A stretch of DNA of 64,000 nucleotides, taken from Paraphoma chrysanthemicola (taxonomy: Eukaryota; Ascomycota; Dothideomycetes; Pleosporales; Phaeosphaeriaceae). Both the position numbers and the translations under genes were made by a program. Numbering within the stretch: the first letter of the stretch is position 1; every line of letters begins with the position of its first letter. The notes under the pieces were generated by a model. That model made no database searches and was not told the origin of the DNA. It saw only the letters and a list, made by a program, of their open reading frames with translations. Location: positions 186,001 to 250,000 of the forward strand of contig JAGMWG010000005.1 of assembly GCA_020744225.1 (NCBI GenBank), in the 5' to 3' direction. This document shows, piece after piece, positions 34,037 through 45,089 of the stretch.

Positions 34037-36477
34037 CTAGCGAAACACACCAGGTCCTCTCGATGTAGCCCACTGATCTTGCTGTTGTTGCTGCGCGTTT
34101 TGGAAACCATAGTAGGCGGTGGGCGCCCACGCAAAGTCAGTCCGACCGTATGGATTGTTGGCGTCCACGGGTGTCGGAGTGGGCGTAAGGCCTTGGGGCT
34201 GTGATTGTGGCAGATGCGAGTTGTTTTGCGAGGTAATCGTATTCTGGGTAGGCACGGCATTCTGAGATGTCAAAGAGCCTTGAGTCATTGTGCGACTTAG
34301 GCCGTATGGAGAGTGGTTGGTGTGTGTGTTGGTAAAGTAATTCTGCGGTGTTTGCAGTTGATGCGGATGTTGGCCGGTCTGAAGCTGCTGAGCTGCGACC
34401 TGAAGCTGCTGCGTAGCAGATTGCATGTGTTGAGATGGCTGTATCTGTTGTTGTGGTGTTTGCAGCGACGGCTGGCCGTTGAGACCTCGCTGCTGCTGCG
34501 GCGGAGTGCCCATTTTGTAGGCCATCTGCTGCGGGCTACTGGTGCCTCGTGACCGACTTTGGTTGAGTTGCTGAAGCTGTTGTCGGTGCTGTGAAGGCGG
34601 TACTGGTCGGTGATGCTGCTGCTGCTGTGTCTGTGCATGCGTCTGAGGTTGAGATTGAGATTGAGATTGAGACTGCGATTGCGACTGTGACTGCGACTGT
34701 GAATTGCGATGATGTAGTTGCGGTTGGGGCTGAGAATGTGGTTGTGAGTTGGGCCGAGTTAGCATCCGTGGCGTTTGAATGGGTGTTGTAGATGTTCTTT
34801 TCTCTGATTCCAGTTCCTGAATTCTCGCCTTGGCCTCTTCAAGCTCTTTCTTCATCTTCTCCAGTTCCGAGAGTCCGTCATTCATCGTCTGTGCCTGGCG
34901 AACCGTTTCAATAACAACGGCCTGCGGTCGCTGTTCATCGTTGCTCAGGGGTTCCGCATAGAAGCATTGGCGCTTCTTGTCTACACAGGTCTGACAGACA
35001 GGCCTTGTGCCATCGCACTAGAATCAGTAAGTAAGCATTTACTCTGGTTCTGGTGTATGAACGAAATAAAACTGCTGTCAACCCTAGCTTTACCTACTTT
35101 CGTCTTTTTGGCTTTGCACACATCGCAGCTGTTCCGAGGACGTCTTCGTTGCTGCACCGGCTGATTTTGAATCTGCTGAGCGGCTACCGGAGGCGAGACG
35201 ACCTGCTGCGGATGAGGTGGTGGTGGTGGAGGCGGTGGCGGCGGCGGCGGCGGTTCGGGTGGCATGGCCTCTGGGGGTTGAGGGTCTACCTGTATCAGTT
35301 CCAGCAACGACCTCAGACTCTGGGCCCTTAGATCACTCTCAAGCGATGTATTGGACGGCTTGGGAGGCTCCGGCCTTGCTGCCTTTTTCTTCTTCGGCCG
35401 TGACACCACCTCTGGATCCTCACTGCCGTCCTTCTGCTGCTTTGGTCGCGTGACTATGCGCATCAACGCCTCCGGGTCGTGTTCTTCGAGGAACTTGCGG
35501 CGCTTTGAGTCTTTGCGAGGCGGCGGGGCTCGCTCCTCGTACGTCTTGTGGACGGGCACGTGCTTGTAGAAGACGTCGAGCGACTGCTTGGTTGCGGAGA
35601 ACTTGATGGAGAGGACGCCTTTGCAGTCGTAGACCGGCTTGGTGGCGCGCTTGCCCAGTTTTGCACCCTTGCCGTTGGCAGCGCGGTCCTTGTTGAGCAG
35701 CGAGTCGTTGCAGTAGTAGGAGAAGCGGAAGCTGTCGTCCTCTCTGCTGTTCCAGCAGTTGTGGAAGCTGTAGCGGTAGCCATCGGTGCGCTGGATGGCG
35801 TCGACGCAGCACTTGGCGATGGCCCGCTGCTTGCGCATCTTCTCCTTGGGTTCAGTCGTCGGCTGCAGCGCCTCCATGATGCTCAGGCTGACCTTGGGCT
35901 CTTCCTTCTTGCCCGCGGTGCTGCTGCCTGCACTCGCGTCGGCCGGGGGGTAGCCGGGCACGGCGAGCGCCATAGCGGGGTCGGCGACGCTGTGGAAGCC
36001 GTGCGAGGCCTCGCCATAGTGCTGGAGCAGGCCGTTGGCGGGCTGGTAGCCGGGCGGGGCATGGGCGTGGTGCTGTTGATTGCCCTGCTGTTGTTGCGGC
36101 GCGGGGGCGTGGGAATGGGAATGGGAATGGGCATGGGCATGGTGACGCTGCTGCTGCTGCGGAGGCGCGGCGACGAGGAAGCTTGTGCCTATCCAGAACG
36201 ACAGCTGGGCCTCGGTGTGCTCGGGCTGCTCAGGCGGGTTGTCGAGGTATTCGCGGAGCGACGACTCGAAGCTCTCGAGCGACTGCAGCTCAGTAAACGA
36301 GACGGTCCTGGCGAGCGCGTCGCGGGGCCTTCACGGTCAGCGTCACCGAGCGAGTGTGTGTGGAAGCGACAAGTCCTACTGTCTGCCGCGAGCCAGCTGG
36401 ACGGGCTGGGCGGGCCAGAGCGCGCCGTCGTGGGCATCGCGAAACGAGCCCGTGGGTTGACCATGGCCGGCGTCCAT
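34037..36477 (-). CDS. Zn2Cys6-type regulator with internal zinc cluster
   Basis: Three exons (36380-36477, 35098-36307, 34037-35017) and introns of 72 and 80 bp give 762 aa. The zinc cluster is not N-terminal but at about residues 427-454: NSCDVCKAKKTK on exon 2 joins CDGTRPVCQTCVDKKRQC on exon 3, so the second intron cuts the cluster just before its third cysteine. A coiled coil follows (LSELEKMKKELEEAKARIQ, about 481-509), then a Gln/Ser-rich tail. The N-terminal half has His/Gln-rich tracts (HAHAHSHSHSHAHAP-type) and a conserved-looking Cys/His/aromatic block at about 197-290 (GYRYSFHNCWNSREDDSF, FRFSYYCNDS) whose family I do not recognise. A proline run sits near 35216-35255. The product is probably nuclear. 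Exon 1 was chosen because the join CA|G keeps frame and MDAGHGQPTGSF is the first ATG. The target is unknown. Confidence 0.85.
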
Positions 36478-37082
36478 GTCCAAGGGCGGGGAGTATTAGG
36501 GCACGATTTTCGTTACCGGAGCTTCGTTCAATAGAGGTAAATAGTTGGCTCTAAAAAGCGCTTGGCGGATCTGCCCTAGGCACCCGTGGACCTTTCTGAG
36601 TTGACGGTGCTCACCGCTGGAACCCTGCGCGCCCTCGTCATGGATCCCGACAGCTTGGGCGCCCGCCCGCCCTGCTCATCAGCATCACATCCCGTCATGG
36701 CAGAGAATCAAAGAGTAAATCGCTTGAACTTTGTAGATTCATTCGAGTCTCCGCGCGCAGCACGATCAGACATTAATGCTCGACTATGGTCTCGACAACC
36801 CCGCGCAGAGTAATCATTCACAAGCCCCGCCTCAAAAACAAAAGTGGTATCGGTCCCAATCCAAAATCCAAACGCCTAGATGTACGCCGACCAAAGTCGC
36901 GTCATCCCTATCATGTCCATCGAAGAAGTGGTAGTACAACAAGATATCGTGGTCGTAATCATCTCTCTGTGTACGGGTTGACCATGCTGCCATGGAACCA
37001 TGTTCTTTTTTCCTTGTGCCCAGATCCAAGAGGTATATCGCAAAATCGCTCAAGCAAATAAAAGTCGTAACAAGCGCAACAA
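36478..37082. promoter_or_regulatory. Upstream region of zinc-cluster gene
   Basis: These 605 bases lie between the zinc-cluster start and the end of the extended C2H2 frame, both on the minus strand. They should hold its promoter and the C2H2 3' UTR. No further feature is seen. Confidence 0.45.
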
Positions 37083-37517
37083 TCATAAATTCCACCCCTC
37101 CATAGGCGGTACCTCCATCGAAGGACCGCCAACGATATTATCGGGGACCCATGGACCCCTTTCTTCTGGCGTGGCGCCGTGTAGCGCCTCGGCGCGCTTC
37201 AGAGTCTGTACATCGAGATCGGTGACATAGCTCTTGCCGTCAGGTAGCTTCATTCTGACTTCAAACTCAGAATCGAGCATCATGTCATCTTTCCAAAGGC
37301 GTCGAGATCCATCGTACACGCAAAGAACGCGCTTCTTCATCTTCATCTTGTCTGTAGCGCAGCCCCAAGACACGGGGTAATTCTTCCGCTTCTTTCGCCC
37401 AGAGCCTGTGATGGCGACGCCGCCTTTGGAAAAGGTGAGACCTGCTCGAGGGCCCTTTGCCGAAGTCTTGCTAACCTTGTTGGTGGTGCTGTGATGAGCG
37501 GCACCACCGGTTAATTG
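37083..37517 (-). CDS. In-frame C-terminal extension after UGA
   Basis: Directly after the C2H2 stop, the same frame is open for 144 codons (to a TGA or TAA-type stop at 37083-37085). It reads like conserved protein: GRKKRKNYPVSWGCATDKMK, KRVLCVYDGSRRLWKDDMML, SYVTDLDVQTLKRAEALHGA and ERGPWVPDNIVGG. The first in-frame ATG is deep inside, so it is unlikely to be its own gene. I recall homologous C2H2 factors carrying such a region on the same polypeptide, but cannot check. The sequence after the stop is UGA-CAA-UUA. Possible explanations are stop-codon readthrough, a 3n-length intron of 39 or 48 nt spanning the stop (weak GTCACA or GTCGAG donor, CACAG acceptor), or a nonsense mutation. Confidence 0.75.
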   Translation of the reverse strand, partial: QLTGGAAHHSTTNKVSKTSAKGPRAGLTFSKGGVAITGSGRKKRKNYPVSWGCATDKMKMKKRVLCVYDGSRRLWKDDMMLDSEFEVRMKLPDGKSYVTDLDVQTLKRAEALHGATPEERGPWVPDNIVGGPSMEVPPMEGWNL

Positions 37518-39287
37518 TCAATGTGACTTGCTCGACTTGATGGCGCCTTTGCCTGAGCGGGAGCGCCGCGAGCCGTATGTGTCGTCATTGTGGTCGTCGT
37601 TGTCAACCTCCTCGTCCTCGTCATCTTCGTCCTCGTCGTCATCATAGCTCGGCACCGTGTACTCGATGCTCTTGGAGAGGCCATTACGATCCAGAGTCTC
37701 CGTTACATCCTTGTCCTCGGCGACTGACGTCAGCAGGCGCTGGTTGATGGCCTCGCTCGGGTCAGCTTGTTGGACAACGCGCAAGACACAGTCATCCAAA
37801 TGCTCGTAAAACTCTTGCGCATTGGCAAACGTGACAGAGCATGTTGAACATGTACCAGCCACGTTCTGTTGACCAGTGTACGCCTTGCGACCTGCTGGAC
37901 TCTTCTTGCGACTGTTGGGAGGGTTTTGCTCAACGCCGTGTACAGAAGTCAAATGCCTTTTGAAGACATCGGCGCGGTTGAAACTTTTCTCGGCTGCTGA
38001 GCCGCTGCCAGGGCAAAACCCGCACACCATGGTACCCTTGTAGTGGGTGAGAGTGTGTCGGTTCTTGTCGTACTTCCTGGCGAAGCCTTTAACGTGGTAT
38101 TCACACGTCGCAATCGGGCACTTCTCCGGTCTCTCGTTCTGGTGGGTGAGCATGTGCGCCTTGAGGTCCTTGAAGACGCGGCCACACTCTGGGAGGGGGC
38201 AAAGGCCCTTCTCCCGGGTTTCGTCGTCCAGCTCGAAGCTGCTGCCGCTCTTGCGACTTGTGCCAGAGTGTTGTGAATGAAGCGACGCGACAGAGCCTCG
38301 GCGCTGGCCTGTGAAGTGGGCATAGGGATGGTACTGCTGAGTGCGCAAGTATGGACTCGCACTTCCCTGCTTCACACGTACTGAGCCAGGGCGCTGGCTT
38401 TGGGAAGAGATGTGCGAAAGAGCTGGGGAAGGAGGCTGCTCAATCACAGGAAAATAGGGGGATGGGGTGGTCCGAATCTCAGGATACGGGCTGTGAGGTG
38501 CGAATGCGAATGGCTGGATCAAATTGGGATCTGCTTGGGCTGTGTTAGTTGGTACTGCTGAGCTGGATGATTTTACGACCATGGACGATCGGCTAGAGGA
38601 CTCGAAAGACTGAGAGATGCGTGGAGACAAGCTGACTGGAGGAGAATATGAAGTAGGTGTCACGTCGCATGGACGAATGACTTGGGACAAAAGAGAGTTT
38701 CTCCGACCCTGTCCTCTTACAGACGACCATTTCGCCGAAGCCGGAGAGACGGGTGTTTTGAAAAGAGGCGTTGTGGGACAATATACAGACGAGAAAGAAG
38801 ACGCTGTTGTGGAAAGAAGCGTTGACTCACCCACAAAGGTCTTGTCGGCTGCGATCATCCCAGGGTACTCGAAGCCAGACGTCAGTCCCAATCCTACAGG
38901 ATTCCAGGGTTCGTTGAAGTGCGTTGGCGAACCCATTGCAGACGAGGACACCGATGCACCGGACTCGGATGATGCAGAGAGGACAGGAGGCTGCTCGTGG
39001 AACGAGTGTGATGTTGAGTGAGGAGAGCCAACGGGGGTGCTGTACTGGAACGGCTTCACGCCTTGCGCAATAGCGTCATAGTGAAACTGAAGATCATGGG
39101 GCCTTGAAGTCTCAGCCATGGAGACCATTGGGTCAAAGGGGGCATTGTAAGGTTGGTCCATGGCATATGTCGAGGACGGGAGATAGGGCTGGTTGGTCAG
39201 AGGAAATTCCATGTGCTGGTCCTGGTTATTTGAGTAGAGCTCGAAGTCGTGCTGCATGTGAGCTGGATACGGGACGTAGTCGACCAT
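37518..39287 (-). CDS. C2H2 zinc-finger transcription factor
   Basis: This is a single exon of 589 aa from the ATG at 39287 (MVDYVPYPAHMQ) to a UGA at 37518-37520. The long Ser/Pro/Gln-rich N-terminal region is typical of an activation domain. Zinc fingers begin near residue 357: CPLPECGRVFKDLKAHMLTH; then a C-x4-C finger with KGFARKYDKNRHTLTH; then CGFCPGSGSAAEKSFNRADV ending KRHLTSVH. A further Cys pair/His motif follows (CSTCSVTFANAQEFYEHLDD). The tail is strongly acidic (DDDEDEDDEDEEVDNDD), then basic Ser/Arg-rich. The reading frame continues in phase past the UGA for 144 codons with protein-like sequence (next entry). The 5' flank is a 5.6 kb gene-free stretch. A regulatory role in the nucleus is clear; the target is unknown. 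Confidence 0.9.
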   Translation of the reverse strand: MVDYVPYPAHMQHDFELYSNNQDQHMEFPLTNQPYLPSSTYAMDQPYNAPFDPMVSMAETSRPHDLQFHYDAIAQGVKPFQYSTPVGSPHSTSHSFHEQPPVLSASSESGASVSSSAMGSPTHFNEPWNPVGLGLTSGFEYPGMIAADKTFVGESTLLSTTASSFSSVYCPTTPLFKTPVSPASAKWSSVRGQGRRNSLLSQVIRPCDVTPTSYSPPVSLSPRISQSFESSSRSSMVVKSSSSAVPTNTAQADPNLIQPFAFAPHSPYPEIRTTPSPYFPVIEQPPSPALSHISSQSQRPGSVRVKQGSASPYLRTQQYHPYAHFTGQRRGSVASLHSQHSGTSRKSGSSFELDDETREKGLCPLPECGRVFKDLKAHMLTHQNERPEKCPIATCEYHVKGFARKYDKNRHTLTHYKGTMVCGFCPGSGSAAEKSFNRADVFKRHLTSVHGVEQNPPNSRKKSPAGRKAYTGQQNVAGTCSTCSVTFANAQEFYEHLDDCVLRVVQQADPSEAINQRLLTSVAEDKDVTETLDRNGLSKSIEYTVPSYDDDEDEDDEDEEVDNDDHNDDTYGSRRSRSGKGAIKSSKSH

Positions 39288-42200
39288 GATGGGCGACTTG
39301 GTGTGTGAGGCAAAGCAGGGCCAGGAGTGTTTGTGAGCTGGTGCTCGAGGCTTCAGTCACGGATCCAAGTCAGCAAAAGCAGCACACGCGGGCAGGTCCT
39401 GGTGATGGTGTGAAGGTTGGTAGGGCTGGGGCATCTTATACAGCACACTTGGGTTTTGCAGGGGAGAGCTCACCTTTCCTGAATGGAGCCGATGGAGGCT
39501 GGCTGGAAGCGTGGTACGGGTCGGCGAGGATACAATATCGTCGATGGTACGGGCGATCTCTTGCTCAATTGAGCGACGAGTGACAGCGGGATCGTCTTTC
39601 CGAGATGCAGTGGTCAAGGCTGGCACAGGCGAGAGGACGTGACGGTGCAGGCAGAGCCAGAACGTCTTCGCAGGTCTGAATGGAGTGGTGTCTGCGCTGA
39701 TCGGGGGCCTGGATCTGGAGGACGGTGGCTCGGGGGCGACTTTGGGTTTATACATAAGGCCTCAGACACGACCGCGATGGCCCCCATGGCGGACAGTGCA
39801 CGAAGCCACACTGCGAGCATGCCAGACCCCTGCCCATGGGATGGACTGGTCACTGCCCTACGGGAGCTTGGGCCCGTGGTGGCATCGAGGTGGCCGAGCA
39901 AAGAACGGTGACTCGCGCGCGCTAGGAGAAAAGAAACCAGAGGTACCGTCCGCCATCTCAGGAGGGCCCGCCAGATTCGCGCGCCCCGACCGCTGTGTGG
40001 TCGACGAGCGGCCGTGGAGTCGCGGTGTGCGCGACCCCTGTGTTGCGGGCTTGGGCGCACCGCCCGCGCTGGCCTTGCCCGAATCGAGGGCCGCAGAGGA
40101 GCTGCAGCCAGTGAGGACGCGCTGCGGGAGAGGCTCGACGCCCGATGGGGAGAAGAGAAGCGGAATAGGCATGGGCCCCAGGCGATGCACGCCGTCTGCC
40201 ACCGCTTTTGTCGGGGAGCCATCGTGGCATGCTGGCGAAGGTGCCAGAGTGCCATAGTGCCAGAGCACGCAGAGCCTGCCGCTGCCATTGGCCGCCCGCT
40301 CGCTATGGCCGGCTCGCCGCACGGGAGCTGTGGCTGGTGAGCGGCTGTGCAGCAAGCGCGCCGTCTGATTCGGCGAGGGGGGACGGGTCTATATTTACCA
40401 GACCGTCTGCTGCTCACGACCATTGCCTGTAAGAGGCCTGCTTAGCGAGCCCGACAAGCTTGTGGGCGCAGTCACCGCACGACAGGTCCTGGGGACGCTG
40501 ACCTCACCGCGACTCCTCTCGTCGCATCGCGTCATGTCATGTTATTGCTGCTGGCTGCTGCTGCTGCTGCTGCGCGAACACTCGCGATGCTCGTTGCGGC
40601 GACGCCCCTCACCGCCGACAGCGGCACGCACTGGCAGACTGGTAGACTGGCAGCCCGTCCGTTCTGGTCGGCGTCGAGGCGGATGCAGCAGCAGTGCTAG
40701 CCCTTTCCATAGTTCCATAGTGGCTTCTCGCCAGAGGCAGCCGTTCAGCATCGTCCACCACCACCACTACCGCCGCCGGCCTGCTCGCGAACATTCACCT
40801 TCTGCAGCCGTTGCACCAACAGGATCCGCTCGAGGGGTTGTTCCAGAGCAGTGCAATATGCTCGGCCAGCACCAGCATAGCAGCATTGGCGTAAGACTCG
40901 GGCCTTACCTGCCGTCTCCATACCGCCGTCGGGCTTGGGTAATCCTGTGTCCCTCCCTGCTCGCCTAGTCCCTGAATCCTGCTGGCCCGAGTGCATGGAT
41001 AAGGTTGACGGGGCAGCGCGAACTGCAGGTGCAAGCTTGCAGTCGCCTTTGTCGTGATCATGTCCATGGTCCCAATAGACTCGCGCGCGTGTCACTCACC
41101 GGCGCAACGCTAATCTGTTCACATGGCGGCCCAGCAGCACGCAAAAGATTGGGCCGTGGAACTGTGGCATGTGGCAGGTGGCATGTGCGGGGATGCGTCC
41201 CAAGTCCTGGTGCATCCACACCTTATCGTCTCCCAACCTCAGGAGTGCATGCTTTTCCGTCTTCTGCACGCTACCATAGACTTTGGTCGCCCAGCTCGCG
41301 TCAGACCCAGATGCCGTGTCCATGGCTCCCACGACCGCATCCACTGGACTGGACATCTTCGAGTGAAACCATCCAACTATTCTCGGTCCTTGTCCAGGAC
41401 ACGCATGGGGCTCAGACCGTGGGGTAGCCACGACCCAGTACGCAATGCCATGTGTTATTTGCGCAACCAATACGGGACGATGTGCTCCTCTTTCCACGTC
41501 GCCGAGCATCATGTTACCGCAATATAATGAATGCAGCACGAAAGTAGCATGTCTCAGACGTGTCGTGCTGCGCACCGCCACAGCTCCGTATCTTCGCCCT
41601 ATATTTAGCGCCCATGTCTGACTGTCCCAAGCGAATCACATCCCCGCGTGCCAAATCTCCCTAGAACGTGCGTCGTGCCCAAAGCGGACAGATGCTTGCA
41701 CGGCCACAGATCGATACGAGTGTCTAGATCTGGCCGTCACAAGCATCGACCCTGTTCTGGCTTGTCATGTTGGCGGCAGGTACAGAAAGGGCCGACAAGA
41801 CAAGGCTATTGCAGGAAAAGGCTGTTTCGCGAAGATCCTTGCTCCCCATCAGGACATGCACTCTCGGCCGGGCACACTTTCATTGCCAAACCAGAAATTA
41901 TCCTCGTGGAACTACATGCAGGAGCTGTTCCATCGCAAGTGACTGTCGCCCATGACTTGCATTTCGATTGGTACCCCAAAATCCTCTGCAAATATCCGGA
42001 GCTGTTCCGGACGTTGAACATTCTTTGCTGAGTGGGTTAATCTTAACAGTAAGCGCGGAGGGGAGTTTGGCCGTTGTCGTCGACTGCTCGGGAACCGACC
42101 ACCCCCACCTCATACAAGGCCACTATGACTGGCAACAAAAGGGGGGCTCGAACACCGATTAGAATCGCTTGTGCTTCAAAGACATTAGCTGATGACTCGA

Positions 42201-44930
42201 ACCGAAGAGTGTGTCCGCACTGGGTGCGTCTTGCTAGAGGCTATCCTTGGTGCGAACCACGGTCTACTGCACTCGATTTCGACGGCCTTCGCTAGACCTG
42301 GTCGGCGCTGCTGGAGACATGTACATCCATTCATGCTTCCCAAATTCCAGAGCGCCAGATGTCGTTAGCTTGCATACTCCGCTTCTGGAAGGCAATACAG
42401 ATGAGGGGTTGGCAGGCTGGCAGCGCAAGCAATACGCATGTGAGCGCCAGAAGCCACAACGGCGGGTGATCAGCAGTGGACCGCTCGCTGCAACTGAACC
42501 AGTTGCCTGGGACCCTACTTCAAACTGAGCATCATGGAGGGCGCCAGAGTCGCCAGTACCCATGGACGAATACCACCTGGACGGTCGCAAGAGCCGGCTG
42601 TCAGCGTGTGAACCTAAATCATTCCTGTACCGCGCCATCCTTCCTCGACAGAAGACTTTTTGTCGCATCGCACGAAAAATGCTGTGCAAGCTCGGACGGC
42701 CAATTTTGGAGCATCTCAATGCTCGTACAGCTCGCATTCCGAACACCAACGTAGGTTGGCCACAGCCCATCCCAATAAGAACAGAATCGCAATGTGCCAG
42801 ACGATAGCCCACCAGTTTCAGGATTGAAGCGCCCCGATAGCAAGTCGTCTGCCGTTGGTCGGCTTCACCGCATGCAAGCAGTGAAATGGTGGAGAGCTTA
42901 TTTTTTGGCGTCGGCCTCGCCTGCGATCCTGACCCCGCAAGTGGGAGCGACGACGACCGACCGAATGGTTTAGCGTTTCAAGCAGCCCTGGAGATCCTCC
43001 CGCTCGTCCCCTGCCGCCCTGAGACGAACAATTTCGGGCCGTGCAGGAGCAGGGATCACCTGGAGTCTGTGCTGTGGGTGTCGAGTTGCTTTGTTGCTGT
43101 CCGCGCTGCTTTTTCTGCTGCCATACCCTTGACAGCGCTGTTCTCACAAGTGGTCTGATTTTTGCCAGCAGAGCCTCAGGTCATTCGACCGCCTCGTGAA
43201 TTGTATGCGCTATTGGCTGGACTTTACCGTTCGCGTCTCGCTAATCAACCCGTGGTGAAGATGCTATGCCTGCTGGCTCTACCATGTGCATCTACCAATG
43301 AGTCAGTTTGGTGTAGAGGCCCTTGCAACCAACATCGCAAGATGTGCTGGCACGCTCAGACAGCCTTCAACGCCAGAACCGCTGTACCCACCGGCACGAC
43401 ACTACGTACCCAGCATATACTTTGAGGCTCCTATTCTCGACGCATCCTCGAAGACCGTCCCGCCTCCGAGCGCACTCTAGACTACATCGCCTTGCACGGT
43501 GCAGCAGCACATGGCAACAACCGCAAGTACTTCGAGGTCCAGTGATGCTGCTGCCACATCTGCAGGACGTGCTTCAGGATCGAGTGTACGTTTTCATCCT
43601 CAAAGCACAGTGCAAGCCTTGCAAATGTCACGGGTGTTGCCGATCAATCGTCCCTCATCGTCGGGTACCGCTCCCGCCAGGCGCATATGTGATCTGGACC
43701 CTGTCTCGCCAAACCCTGTCGTATGGTCTATCTTATCATTTCTAGGTGGGAGGGAGGGTTTATAAAATTTCGTGACGAGGCTCGACGCCGAACAATCATG
43801 GCTTGTGAGTCGGCCCAGATCATCCTTTCTCATGGCCACCATCGAGAAGGAAACATTGCTCAGCGACGGTCCGAGTGAACATACGAATCAGGGACTGTTC
43901 TAGCAAACGCAAGGCTGGGGTAAGCGACTTCGACAATGCCGCTCGCATCTGCCCGACATAATCGCCGATGGTCGCGACCACGGTGCGTATGCAGAATATG
44001 GAATGAGTGCTGATGACTTCTAGGTGGAAATCTTCGACCAACATGCATGGGCAGTTGACGTGATGTTCTCGAAACGTTCTTGTGTACCATGTCACGCTCG
44101 GGGACACACAGCGCCAAACTAAGGGCTGAGATGCGCGGAGGAGCCATATCTAACGTACTGGCTTCAATGAAAAAAGCTTAAGAAAATTGTTTCTGACAAT
44201 CTTGCTGCAGCCGCCACCAGCAATCGATATTCAGTGGGCGTGGATGTACGATGACATTTCCCTAAGGAAAAAGAAGTCGATTCTTCTCCTACATAACAGG
44301 CACGCCAAGATCAGAAAACCTTTTTTAACCCGTTTAGCTGTGCACATGTCGTCGCGAATGCTAGGTCGACAATGGCTACTACGAGAGTAGGTGGTATATG
44401 ATTCTTAACAGCCCTGGAAGCACACCATCGGTGGCGTAATCTTTATTAGATGTTGAATGTAGCTCCAGACTTGAACTCGAATATTAGCGAGTAGTACTGG
44501 ACTACCTCATCTTCGTGTAGACGCTTCCTACTTGGCGCTGATACACATTTAAAGCCTGCTAGTTGGTGTTCAAATAGGAAGCGTCTACATATTATGTGCT
44601 ACAGAAGCTATAAGTAAGAACAGTGGAAATCAGGAAACTTAAGCAGAGAGATCAAACGAACAACAACTGCGAAAGCTCACACCGTGCAGATGCGACGCAA
44701 TACTTTAATTTAGAGTCAATGTTATCGCAGCCAACAGCCTAACGAGCTCGCAAAATTTGTTCAGCTGTATGCCATGGTAGACAGCAAGGACGGTTCGTAG
44801 TGTGGTCTCTGATCGCTGATGCTTCACTGACAGGGCTTCAAGATGCAGCCTACCCGCAGCCGAATCGACCACGTAAAGACTTCCAAGGTAATGATAGAGC
44901 TGAAGAGTAGCCATGGGAAGCACATTTCGA
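39288..44930. other. 5.6 kb without a supported gene
   Basis: The left part should be the C2H2 promoter and 5' UTR. A (CTG)n-rich tract is at about 40545-40575. Frames at 43286-43480 and 43511-43765 look somewhat protein-like but are split across frames and unrecognisable. A perfect inverted repeat lies at 44517-44588. Base composition stays normal up to the sharp AT-rich boundary near 44,930. Confidence 0.45.
44517..44588. repeat. 72-bp inverted repeat, 14-bp perfect arms
   Basis: GTAGACGCTTCCTA at 44517-44530 is the exact complement of 44575-44588, with a 44-bp loop that is itself partly self-complementary near the arms. It lies about 350 bp from the AT-rich transposon block and could be a foldback element or a transposon end. 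Confidence 0.75.
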
Positions 44931-45038
44931 ATTAACTTCGTTAACCCTAATACGAAATTGTGAGAGATTGTGTCGTATATATTGATTCGTGATAGTCTTA
45001 GGTATAAATGTTTATTTACTAAGTAACGTAATCTATCA

Positions 45039-45089
45039 GCGAGTGACCTACGTCAGCGAGTGACCTACATTAGCGAGTGACCTAAAACT
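45039..45089. repeat. 17-bp tandem repeat, three units
   Basis: Three adjacent 17-bp units begin GCGAGTGACCTA at 45039, 45056 and 45073 and differ only in the last bases. They sit about 110 bp inside the left boundary of the AT-rich block. This is the sort of place where subterminal repeats of a DNA transposon would lie. Confidence 0.8.

Noticed and set aside
35548..36534. 328-codon + strand frame over the zinc-cluster gene
   Set aside because: A shadow of the minus-strand coding sequence. The spliced minus-strand model has a zinc cluster and coherent exons.
37083..37373. Independent small gene downstream of the C2H2 factor
   Set aside because: Its first ATG lies well inside conserved-looking sequence, and the frame is continuous and in phase with the C2H2 frame, so an extension of that protein is the better explanation.
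45039..45089. CRISPR-like array
   Set aside because: The three 17-bp units are contiguous tandem copies without spacers, in eukaryotic RIP-degraded DNA.
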